Positions 54,801 to 64,000 of a DNA stretch of 64,000 nt are shown here, one piece after another; position 1 is the first letter of the stretch, and every line of letters starts with the position of its first letter. The position numbers and the translations under genes were made by a program. The stretch spans positions 168,296 through 232,295 of the forward strand of contig NC_090614.1 of the NCBI RefSeq assembly GCF_004359215.1, in the 5' to 3' direction. The notes under the pieces are model-generated. The model was not told the DNA's origin and made no database searches. It worked only from the letters and a program-made list of their open reading frames with translations. This DNA comes from Bremia lactucae (lineage: Eukaryota > Oomycota > Peronosporomycetes > Peronosporales > Peronosporaceae).

Positions 54801-57800
54801 CCAGCGTATTCAGCGGGAAACAAACCACCAGCATGCATTGCAAGGAATACTAAAAATCGAGCAAGATCGACTAAGTGAAATGTCCTTGGCGTACGCTGAA
54901 ACCATGAGTAAACTTAACACGAAAACAGCGCTGACGTTGAAAACTTATTCAAGAGTGAGTCAAGATGCTAAACTTGTAAATTTAATCCAGCATTCATTTA
55001 ACCCGATTTTAATTGACCTTCTCGACAAATGCGAAGACGCACTATTCACTTGTTTCCAGAAATTATCTCGGCGTTTTGAAGACTTTTCCGAGGAGTTCGA
55101 GCATTATCGCAGTGCACTTCTTTCATTTATGGAATATTCAAAAGAGCAGACAATGACTGAGGAAGGAAATGCTAGTCCGCAGGATGCTTCGGATCTGTCT
55201 ATGGACAACTGCGTGACGATTAAATCTGAAAACATTGCGAAAGCAGTAGGCGAAGCTGTCGTTGCCGTCCGTCATCCTGCTTCCGGGGATGCTGATAAGC
55301 TTGTTGACGAAGGAGAAGTTGCCGTTTTCGAAGAAGGTGATGGTGTTAGTGAATTAGATGATAGCATAGGGCTTCGAAACGCATACGTTAGCTTTTATGT
55401 CAGTGAAATGGAAGCCCTGTGGAAAGAGCGAAGTTCTTCGCTGGAAATGCTGCAGGCAATACAGCGCTCATTACTGCATGCGTCGCTTGAGGCAGAGACA
55501 TCTACCGAAACTTCAGTGGAACCGGAAATGTGGAAGTCTTATGTAGCAAAGCGGAAGCCTTCTGAGTCTGAAGATGTTGAGATGACGGCTGGAGATATCG
55601 AGGCTGACAATAAATCGAGCGATTCTACAGGAACGGATGCGCAAGTCAACGTAAAAGCTGACGATGAATGTAAAGATTCTGCAGGAGCCGAAGTGTCAGT
55701 TAACGCAAATGCTGCCGATGTTGTGACATCATTGATGAAAAATAAGCCAATAATTGCCAAAGAAGCATTGAAATTTGAAAATGGGAAAGAAGCGCAGGAA
55801 AGCGTCATCGATGTTTGTGTTCGAACAGATGATGTGCCATGCAAAATCGAGATCAATCAAGGCAGCAGTGAATTTAGCTTGAAAGTTAAGTCGCTTCAGC
55901 AGGAGGTATCTGGAAAATTTAGACGGGAGCAGGAGCTTCGTGAAGCTATTGAGTTTTGTTTAGCTCAGTGGCAGCGCATCGAATGGCCGGCGGAGCTCAA
56001 TTCTATGTTTTTCAAACCAACCATTACCACTATGTTGGGTGCGTCCTCAGTGATCAAGAGTGAGCTGATGAAATCCAATTTTGATCATGACGAAAAGAAA
56101 TCGAACAATGTTTCGTCCCTTAGCGTCATGGATGAGTTGAAACGAATAATGATCGACTTGACCCAGGATCAAGTAGCTCCTGTGCCGCCACCAGTTGAGC
56201 CTACAACGTTGGTGTTGTATCACCCTGTCTTCATTAATCATCAGACACCGAAGAATCACCCTGAATGCCCTGAGCGCATTGACGTGAGTGAATTGATTTT
56301 TTATGTTTTGTTGGACTATTTAACCATAAATTTTATTCGATGATGTTGCGCAGCGAGTCGTAAATATTCTGAATTCGCTGATTAAAAGGCACCGAGAAAC
56401 CCTCAAGCTAGATCGTCTTTCGATGTCACCAGATGAGTTATGCCCGCCTGAAACTACACTACTTATGGTACACTCCCCAACATACTTACGACAACTGAAG
56501 GAGCGATCGATCGAAGCCGGTTTGCAACCTGCTTCATCCCCTTCAGCGTCAGCTTCGTCGCCATCCTCTCGCGCTCTCGTGTTCGAATCGGACTCTGGGA
56601 TTTCTGACGAGACTTCAAGTTGCGGAGACCGAAGAAAGAAAGGACGAACGCTGCTTGCTGGTGCATTTGGCGCTGCGAGTCTCGAGCAGAATGGTATTGA
56701 GCTGGACACGTTTGTTAGCAGCAAATCGTGGGATGTCGCTCGTGCTGCTGCGGGAACAGTTTGTCACGCAGTGGACCAGGTCGTGCGCAAGGAATACCAC
56801 AACGCCGTGTGTTTAGTTCGTCCTCCTGGGCACCATGTTGGCCGCCATGGCCGGCCGCAAAACGCTCCTTCGTCAGGTTTCTGCTTGCTGAATAATGTCG
56901 TGATCGGTGCAACGCATGCTCGGCTGTACCCGTGGATACGCAAGATCGCAGTGCTAGATTGGGATATTCACCACGGAAATGGCACGGAAGAGTTGCTACA
57001 GGATGACCCAGATGCGTTTTTTGCATCCATTCATTTGTATTCGTCTGGAAAATATTTTCCAGGTACGGGGAAATCGTGTGAAACTGGCAATCGAGTTAAT
57101 GTGGCGCTTGAGAACACGGGGGCAGGAAGCGGTTCGATGGCTTTTAGAGCTGCACTTGAGTTAAAAGTCCTGCCGGCAATGCGAGCGTTCCATCCAGATA
57201 TAATCTTTATCTCAGCTGGTTTCGACGGCCATCGCGATGATATTATCGGTGGAGTTGCGGCTGTTAACAATCCAAATGTGCCTGCCGGATACGTGGAAGA
57301 AGACTATGCGTGGGCCACATTAGAGGTGCTGAAGTTGGCTGCAGATGTGTGTGACGGCCGCATCGTTTCAGTGCTGGAGGGAGGGTATGATGTGCGCTGC
57401 GAAACGAATTCACTAGCCAAGTCCGTTGCTGCGCACGTGGCAGCGATTGCAGCTTACGAGGCAGCCCGTCGAATGTCTGGTGCGAGCGTTTCTATCGACG
57501 TCGAGATGAAAGATGAGGAACCTTCTGCTTTCTCTGGCTTAAACACGTCGCCTCTTGGTGATATTGGCATCAAGTCAGAACACGAATCAGAGACAAAGCC
57601 TGTAAGTTTACTGGAAAAGCTTTTGTCGACAGATCTTGACAACGCAAATGTCATCGACGACGAAGACCACGACGACGAAATTAGCCAAGAATCCCCCAGC
57701 GGCGAAGACGAGAGCATCGACATGGAGGATGAAAACACTGGCGAGGAGGAGGACGATACCAATGCCACAATGGCTGACGCAGCCAAACTTTCTTATCATG

Positions 57801-57832
57801 AGAATGGCGCCATGGATGTCGATGACTGTTAA
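51869..57832 (+). CDS. PHD finger-AP2-AP2-histone deacetylase fusion protein
   Basis: Three exons: 51869-51943, 52006-56283 and 56354-57832 (1943 aa). The introns are 62 and 70 nt with GT/AG ends, both phase 0. Two in-frame ATGs occur (51869 and 51899); I chose the first. Domains: PHD finger with a full C4HC3 set (C36 to C80), which reads histone tails; AP2 DNA-binding repeat 1 (about 138-197, KYRGVSKVYMKG, LGTFGSEIEAAHAYDKAAL) and repeat 2 (about 295-355, LGTFPTAKDAAIAYDKAALK), separated by an RG-rich stretch (about 235-255); a long acidic and helical middle; then a class II type deacetylase (about 1425-1810). Active-site parts are complete: PGHHVGR (H1611/H1612), DWDIHHGNG (zinc ligands D1655, H1657), AGFDGH (D1742) and EGGYD (Y1796). 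An acidic tail ends the protein. It should remove acetyl groups from histones in the nucleus at sites chosen by its own AP2 and PHD modules. Confidence 0.93.
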
Positions 57833-57924
57833 AAATGGCTACTTCTCATGACATTTAGTATGATTGGATACAAATCGATTTTATTAGGAACTCGGTGTTG
57901 TGTTCTTTTTTATTTTCCCTTGAA

Positions 57925-59230
57925 ATGAGTGACCCCTTCTATCTAGCGGATATCTTGCTGGGTCGTGTGGGCGTGCTGCGCTCCACGGCAGAGAGTATTA
58001 TCCTGGAACTGAGCCACGCACGTTCCAAGATTGAGTCTAAGCAGCCAAATGATGATGCCTTGCGCTTATCCATCAAGAACAAGCTGGAGCGTGTGCAAAC
58101 TAATCTCAAACTGCTACGCAAACTCGTGCCAGAATTTGGTAAACCTATAAGCTGTTCTGTAAAGTGCTCGTGCACCTGCTAATTTTATTGTGCTGTCTCT
58201 AGATGGAAAGACAAAACCCATTGAGAGTGTGAATCAAACACATCGTAACCTCATGCTCGAATATAATTGGAAAAACCAGGTACAGGACATGGGTATTAAG
58301 GCGCAGATTGTCTTTTTGGAGCAGCTGAGTGGTGCTTTTCCTCGACTTGAGATGCTGGGCGATGTACGGTGCCCACCCACCCCCAATAGCCTATTTGTTC
58401 CGAAGTCTCACAAGCGCGGCCGTGTATTCGACCCGTACGGAGAGAAGCAACCAGCCACGCTGAATGAAATGATGGATTACATGATGGCCAAGAACCGCAA
58501 GCTGAAGTTTTATAAGCACGCTGAGACAACGCGCGGGGGTCGTCGCGTCATCAAGTCTATTAAGTGCGAGATTAATAAGGAGCTGACGGTGCATCTAAGC
58601 TTCTGTCCGCCTGTTCCAGAGAGCGGTCCAACTGGGGAATCTGGTGTAGCCGCCAGCCCCATGACACCTTCGACGCCAACATCCCCTGCATTTAGCAGTG
58701 GCCGTTTGCGTAGTACTCGCAGTAAACAAAAGAAAACTCAACAGCAGCTTTTCAAGAAGAAAAAAGGGGATATGCTCACAAAGGCTAAACTTGCCGCTGA
58801 AGAGGCTACTAAGATGGAGCTGGAAGAGCTGAAGCAGCGCATTGCAGACGCACGCGAGGCAATCAAAGAACAGGAGCAGGCTCGTGCCGCTGGCTTGCAG
58901 GTAACGAGGTACATCCAGCGACTCTCAATCTTCCCATTCAACGAAGCTGCCCCGCTTGGTGCATGGTCCGAGTCATCTCATAATTTCTTTCGTCTTATCA
59001 CGCTCCACGGCCGCGAAGCTTTAAATCAATTTCGTAAACAGCAACCGGAAACGTGTTTCTACTACCTTTTCACGTGGCTTGGCTACTACGACAAGATATA
59101 CCAGACTCCTTGCTCTGTGTGTAAAAAGCTGCTTACGAAAGAGAATGAAGACTGGGCGTACGTTCCTCCGTCCTTCCGCGACTACGCCAACGGTCAAGCC
59201 TTCCACTTCAAGTGCCTGCCAATAGAGTGA
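57925..59230 (+). CDS. MED27: Mediator complex subunit 27
   Basis: Two exons, 57925-58138 and 58203-59230, with a 64-nt intron in phase 1 (413 aa). MED27 belongs to the tail/upper middle of Mediator, which links transcription factors to RNA polymerase II. The N-terminal 75 residues are helical (LSHARSKIESKQ, LERVQTNLKLLRKLVPEF). The C-terminal domain shows the family mark: FTWLGYYDKIYQTPCSVCKK, then VPPSFRDY and FHFKCLP, closely following the end of animal MED27 (WLRSY, C..C..L, PPTWRD, FH..C), including the cysteines. Insertions of low complexity and a coiled coil (about 225-275, EELKQRIADAREAIKEQEQA) make it longer than the animal protein of about 310 aa. It starts 93 bp after the deacetylase stop codon, on the same strand. 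Confidence 0.85.
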
Positions 59231-59324
59231 AGAAGCTATATCGTCAAAGTTGCGGATGCTTTACGTACTCAGAACATAATAAAGGTCAGTGTTTAATAAA
59301 GATTTATTCATCTGTAGCAGCTCT

Positions 59325-60196
59325 TTATTCAAGTTTAATAGGAAGCAAACGATCGAATGCTGCATGTCTCGTTTCGTGCAGTTTGATTTTGTTTTCTGCC
59401 AACTCTCGCGGTGTGACAGTATCGGCTGACAGTGGCGGCTGAGTATTAGTAAAATCATATTTGTTAGCTAGATCCATTGCATCGTAGGCTTCGGCAACTA
59501 GAGCTGCATTTCATAATTTATCAAAGTAGTGCAGTTAGCAACATTTCGGTCACAAATTCAAAAATAGTGTCATATTACCTGCACACGGAAAGAAAGGCGT
59601 GACACCAAAGCATGGATTCATAATATATTTTGAGCCAAGCATTGCCGACATTGTTTGACGAAGCGAGGTTCGACTTTTTCGACCGACATTTTCAACGACG
59701 AAGGCTTTGGCAGCTTCCTGCATTTTTTTGGAGCGCTGCAACAGAGCTTAGATCATAAGAATGGGCTTCTGATATTGTTTAAACGACACGCTACCTCGAC
59801 GTTAAGTGTGAGCACGGAAATTTCCGTAGCTTGGGATGTTAAAATGCGTGCGCTGTAAGGACGACATTGCACCTTGTTTAACGTCTCCTCCACGATATAC
59901 TTGCGACCTAATCGATCCACATAGATCCACCCGCAGTGGTCAAAGCGTGAACGTAGATGCTTACGCATAATCCAGGTGTGAAGTGCTGCCAGAGGCTGCA
60001 GGGCCGTCAGCTTGCGCTGAAAAAAGACGAGGTCGCCCGTCTCGAGCGTTTCCATAATAATGTCATTCATAGTACCAGTTATAAACTGGAAGTTTCTTTC
60101 ACCGTGACTTTGGTGGCGAGCGCGCATAAGGCTTGCATTGCCGCTCCAAGCAACGACACCAGCCACTGGGAGCAACGTCAGTAATCTGGTAGCCAT
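59325..60196 (-). CDS. Permuted papain-like (YiiX/NlpC-P60-type) protein
   Basis: Three exons on minus: 60196-59795, 59735-59579 and 59503-59325, with introns of 59 and 75 nt (phases 0 and 1), giving 245 aa. The N-terminus has a short hydrophobic segment (LLTLLPVAGVVAW, 5-17), a signal anchor or signal peptide. The catalytic-fold marks are ETGDLVFFQRK (52-62), FDHCGWIYVD (His 87) with VEE after it, and in exon 2/3 FFPCAALVAEAYDAM (Cys 185), the same pattern as the H...E...CS.LVA.AY of permuted papain-like amidases. Substrate unknown; it may be a thiol hydrolase or acyltransferase. Its 3' end faces MED27 with 94 bp between stops. The gene model is my own reading; the frame continuity across both introns supports it. 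Confidence 0.72.
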
Positions 60197-60281
60197 TTTT
60201 GATCAGCAAAATATACGCTTTAAAAATTTGACAAGCAGAAAAACCTCCTAGATCTGCTTGTTCTTTAGTGAGCACTACTTC

Positions 60282-60699
60282 TGTAACGGTGTATCGTTCC
60301 ATGAAGTTAACACTTAAAAAGGTTGTTAATTAATATATTGTCTAAAGGGTAGATAATATTTGGAGAATATATTATTACATAGTAATATCTCTAAAGGCTT
60401 ATCCATTGGTAGATATAGACCATTATATCTACTTTCTCCGCGGTCCAGTCAGCGCTGGACGCGCGCAAATAGAAAGACAGATAAGACTTTTAGTACATAT
60501 TTTGTATAAGTTTATAATTAAGTTAGTATTAAGTAGATAGACAAAAATAACTCAATTATATTGATACAGTTTTTGATTAACTCTCTTTAAGGCAAGTGTT
60601 ATAAAGAGAGTCGTGCAGTGACGTGAGGCACCACTCGCACTGAGGCAGTGCGAAGTGGACTTGTACTGAAGCAGTACAAGTCAGTAGTGCCCCATTACA
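60282..60699 (+). repeat. 5' LTR of A3
   Basis: 418 bp from TGTAACGGTG to GCCCCATTACA. The primer site TGGTAGCACTTTGTACG follows at 60702 after CC. The LTR begins only 85 bp upstream of the papain-like gene's start codon at 60196 (minus), that is, inside its promoter. Confidence 0.88.
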
Positions 60700-60745
60700 C
60701 CTGGTAGCACTTTGTACGTTTCGCGTGATAGCTACTCCTTTCTAA

Positions 60746-61791
60746 GTGACACAGAATGGAGTGCGGTTGAACGATGCCATCTTGGCCATGCTGTCCGGTT
60801 TGGACAGAGATGCCCTCCATTCAGCCATCACCAAGCTCATACAACATGAACTTGACGAGGCGAAGGAGAAGGTAGCCTTGCTTGATCAGCAAGGCTCTCA
60901 ACAGGCAGAACTGTTCAGGTTACAATTGGTACAGACCCCTGTACCTGGGATGACGCACACGCGTCGTCCTAAAACCTTAGAGATTGTATAGGGGAGTCGA
61001 AGAAGACTCCCTCTTAAGATAGTTTGTCGAGTTGGACGATGCCATAAGGGCTCGTCATATCGTCAGCGACCAAATGCAAGTCGCATTTGCTCAGTCAAAT
61101 TTGGCAGGTCGTGCCAAAACTTGGGCACTAGGCCTTGAGTTGCGCGACCCATATGTCTTTGGGTCGCTAGAGACTCTTAAAGCCCGGCTCAAACAGGCAT
61201 TTGAACCGCCTAGGGCTGAGTTTAGAGCTCGATGAGAGCTTCTAAAACTCAAGCAAGGCAAGCGTGATGTTCACGCTTATACCCAGCACATACGACTCTT
61301 AGCGAGTTGCATTACGAACAACCCAGTTCATGAACACACGTTGGGTTACGGTGTTCATGCAAGGTCTCACGGATGGTCCCGTAAAGACCGACCTGTTCTG
61401 CTTGGAACTAGATACGCTTGAAGAAGCAATATCCGTTGCGGAACAGGAGGACTTTAGCTTGAGACAGGCTCAAGCTAAGTCGTCATCATATCGTCCTCCA
61501 AGACGACGCGAATTGGGAGGTCCAGAACCTATGGACCTTTCTTATGTCGAAAGCGAGAAACCTCGCTTGTCGAACAGCAAGCAATTGCAGAAATGTAATC
61601 GCTGTCAAAAGTTAGTAACTACGCTCATTAGTGAAGTGCTCCAAGCCCAGTACCGAGAGGTACTGAACGTAATTATGGACCGAATGGCAAAAAGGGCAAC
61701 GGTCGCGGGTCCGACGTTGTTGCGAAATCGCAACAACGAGGCGGACCGCCAAAAAACGGTCGGGGTCAGTAGGGGTGCAATGCCCTACTGA
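60746..61791 (+). pseudogene. gag of A3
   Basis: Pieces: LAMLSGLDRDALHSAITKLI, then QSNLAGRAKTWALGLELRD and LKARLKQAFEPPRAEFRAR followed by a TGA at 61233-61235, then VTVFMQGLTDGPVKTDL, LEEAISVAEQEDFSLRQAQA and GGPEPMDLSYVESEKPR. It ends with a damaged zinc knuckle (CNRCQK without the His-Cys half). This is the Ty3/gypsy retrotransposon-gag pattern. Confidence 0.82.
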
Positions 61792-61832
61792 TCCAGCAAC
61801 CTCAAGAGAATTTGCAAATATCTTGACTAAAG

Positions 61833-62061
61833 TTGCTCCAGACACACATCACCTTGAAGTTAAAAGTGACAAATGATTTGTCACTTAGAGCCCTAGTGGA
61901 CTGTGGAGCGTCGAATAAATTTATTCGTCGCCAGTCGCTAGAGGGTCGTAGGCTTAAATATGTTGAGCGCGACATCCCTCCAACGAGGATGACGGTGCGT
62001 CTAGCGACAGGCGCATCGATAACAGTAATGAAACGCGTAGTGAAATTTCACTACACGTTAA
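61833..62061 (+). pseudogene. Aspartic protease of A3 (start; cut by gap)
   Basis: LRALVDCGASNKFIRRQSLE carries the active-site Asp in DCGAS (usually DSGAS or DTGAT), then RMTVRLATGASITV. It enters the gap at 62062. Confidence 0.78.
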
Positions 62062-62882
62062 NNNNNNNNNNNNNNNNNNNNNNNNNNNNNNNNNNNNNNN
62101 NNNNNNNNNNNNNNNNNNNNNNNNNNNNNNNNNNNNNNNNNNNNNNNNNNNNNNNNNNNNNNNNNNNNNNNNNNNNNNNNNNNNNNNNNNNNNNNNNNNN
62201 NNNNNNNNNNNNNNNNNNNNNNNNNNNNNNNNNNNNNNNNNNNNNNNNNNNNNNNNNNNNNNNNNNNNNNNNNNNNNNNNNNNNNNNNNNNNNNNNNNNN
62301 NNNNNNNNNNNNNNNNNNNNNNNNNNNNNNNNNNNNNNNNNNNNNNNNNNNNNNNNNNNNNNNNNNNNNNNNNNNNNNNNNNNNNNNNNNNNNNNNNNNN
62401 NNNNNNNNNNNNNNNNNNNNNNNNNNNNNNNNNNNNNNNNNNNNNNNNNNNNNNNNNNNNNNNNNNNNNNNNNNNNNNNNNNNNNNNNNNNNNNNNNNNN
62501 NNNNNNNNNNNNNNNNNNNNNNNNNNNNNNNNNNNNNNNNNNNNNNNNNNNNNNNNNNNNNNNNNNNNNNNNNNNNNNNNNNNNNNNNNNNNNNNNNNNN
62601 NNNNNNNNNNNNNNNNNNNNNNNNNNNNNNNNNNNNNNNNNNNNNNNNNNNNNNNNNNNNNNNNNNNNNNNNNNNNNNNNNNNNNNNNNNNNNNNNNNNN
62701 NNNNNNNNNNNNNNNNNNNNNNNNNNNNNNNNNNNNNNNNNNNNNNNNNNNNNNNNNNNNNNNNNNNNNNNNNNNNNNNNNNNNNNNNNNNNNNNNNNNN
62801 NNNNNNNNNNNNNNNNNNNNNNNNNNNNNNNNNNNNNNNNNNNNNNNNNNNNNNNNNNNNNNNNNNNNNNNNNNNNNNNNNN
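62062..62882. other. Assembly gap (821 N)
   Basis: Unknown bases inside the A3 element between protease and the linker. Confidence 0.99.
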
Positions 62883-63215
62883 GGATCGAGAGTAGGCGCT
62901 TCTACTCTTGATCTGTATGCGCCTCCGAAGTTAACTTCGGAGATAACTCAATTACCAACCCTAGAACCTAAGCGGTTCTTGAGAGATCTGCATTGTGGGA
63001 AAATCAAGCAGATCTGCGTACTCGTCACAGAGGACGATTACGTAACCGACATTCGGTCAGCGGTAATTTTTGCAGAGAACGAACGGGTTCTCAGCAGCTC
63101 ATCGATGGACGGAAGTGTCCTCGATGTGAAGACTCGGATTGAAAGATACACTACTCAATCTTGGGAGTCACTCAAGGTAAATCCTCTGTACGAGGATTTA
63201 ATAGAATTCAGGTAG
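62883..63215 (+). pseudogene. Protease-RT linker of A3
   Basis: It reads KQICVLVTEDDYVTDIRSAV and NERVLSSSSMDG and ends with LYEDLIEFR and a stop. Homologue, inverted, at 29860-30100. Confidence 0.65.
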
Positions 63216-64000
63216 TATTCCCTGAAGCAGTACCATGCGAGTTGCCTAAGGATAAAGGCACTCGACATGAGATCGAGCTCAAACCCGGCTCGAAGTACTG
63301 TGTCATGAAGCAGTGGCCACTGCCCCTGTGAACAAGTACTTGGGATCGATAAATTTTTTATCGATCGATTTAAAGCGGGCCATGTGAGGGAGTCAACCTC
63401 CCAACATAGCGCTCCGATTTTCTGTGTGCGAAAGGCCACAGAGGGTGGCGGATAGTGCGTGCATTTAAAAAACTGAATGCTGCAACGGAACCGGCTCAAA
63501 CGCCAATACCTAAAAAAGACGTAATCATAGATGGTATTTTTTTTCTAAGAGTACCATCTTTTCGTTTATGGATCTGATGGATTGATTTTATCAGATCCTT
63601 ATGCGTGAACGGGACATCCCGTACACAGCAGTGAGCACTCTTAGCGGGATGCTCTGGGAATGGCTAGTAATGCCACAGGGTCTAAGTAACACTCATGCAA
63701 CATTTAAAGATGCGTAACGAATCTGTTGAGACCGGTGCGACAATTCGCACTGAGTTATTTTGACGATGTATTCGTCCATAGCCGAGCCATGGACGGAAAG
63801 ACGGACGTGGAAGTTCATAAAACTCACGTTCGTCAGGTTCTAACACTTATGCGAAAGCATAAGTTGTACGCAAATCTTAAGAAGTGTGTATTCGCTGCAA
63901 GCGAAATACCACTTCTTCGGTGCATCGTCAGTAAACACGGCGTGCACCCTGATCCCGAAAAGATCAAGGCAATTATCGACTAGCTAGTTCCAGTCGATGT
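63216..64000 (+). pseudogene. Reverse transcriptase of A3 (partial at window edge)
   Basis: It contains LNAATEPAQTPIPKKDVI, LMRERDIPYTAVSTLSGMLW, EWLVMPQGLSNTHATF, then YFDDVFVHSRAMDGKTDVE (intact YFDD catalytic motif) and KLYANLKKCVFAASEIPLL. Stops occur near 63330, 63400 and 63716. It continues beyond 64000. Confidence 0.85.

Larger units (their letters stand above)
60282..64000 (+). mobile_element. Family A Ty3/gypsy element, copy A3 (5' part, runs off the window)
   Basis: 5' LTR 60282-60699, primer site, gag, protease, an 821-N gap (62062-62882), linker and RT up to the edge. The copy is degenerate (stops in gag and RT). Confidence 0.88.

Noticed and set aside
1..64000. CRISPR arrays, rRNA, complete tRNA genes, bacterial promoters or ribosome sites
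   Set aside because: None seen; the content is eukaryotic.

Overview
The window looks like a piece of an oomycete nuclear genome, most likely a Peronosporales species (Phytophthora or downy mildew). The basis is compact genes with very short GT-AG introns (59-75 nt), proteins of stramenopile type, and host gene islands separated by nested Ty3/gypsy LTR retrotransposons. I cannot name the species. Three runs of N (1213-1312, 41974-42954, 62062-62882) are assembly gaps.

Host genes occupy only a small part. A 521-aa MFS sugar transporter lies at 1.6-3.2 kb (minus) and a PX-domain protein at 19.4-20.4 kb (plus). A tight three-gene island sits at 51.9-60.2 kb. It holds a 1943-aa chromatin protein joining a PHD finger, two AP2 domains and a class II type histone deacetylase; Mediator subunit MED27 starting 93 bp downstream; and a convergent three-exon gene for a permuted papain-like (YiiX/NlpC-P60-like) protein. 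Two of these gene products belong to transcription control (deacetylase, Mediator).

Most of the rest is four Ty3/gypsy families, called A to D here, told apart by LTR and protein sequence. A: 1-1108, 40.08-41.45 kb and 60.28-64.0 kb. B: complete copy at 4998-12696 and chimeric copy at 21237-28884. C: 30.5-33.7 kb and 44.0-48.6 kb. D: 13.26-18.0 kb, inverted at 37.3-40.08 kb, and 41.45-43.4 kb. All pol genes are broken by stops, frameshifts, inversions or deletions. Two DNA transposons are also present: a pogo/Tigger-like remnant (34.3-35.9 kb) and a MULE with terminal inverted repeats (49.2-51.7 kb) whose right end stops 126 bp before the deacetylase start codon. A perfect 27-bp-arm palindrome at 36.4 kb looks like a foldback MITE.

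The most interesting signal is an extra gene on the strand opposite to pol, between pol and the 3' LTR, seen in every copy whose 3' end is visible and in all four families. Its candidate ATG lies 106-154 bp from the LTR edge each time, so the 3' LTR would have to drive it in antisense. The proteins are Ser/Arg/acidic-rich. A and C are clearly homologous to each other, D ends in an RS/SP-rich tail that overlaps the pol C-terminus antisense, and B encodes a glutamate/arginine-rich protein. In several copies this reading frame is more intact than the pol beside it.

The second theme is rearrangement. A 3.5-kb stretch is duplicated at about 99.7% identity, starting inside integrase of B and running past its LTR into flanking DNA; target-site duplications show copy 1 as donor and copy 2 as recipient. 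Other cases are a 0.5-kb inversion inside gag-protease, chromodomain fragments moved into RT and into an antisense gene, a 27-bp snap-back inverted duplication, and head-to-head RNase H/integrase copies. Insertions are nested three deep (family C LTR, inverted solo family A LTR, element B) with matching 5-bp duplications at the two inner levels.
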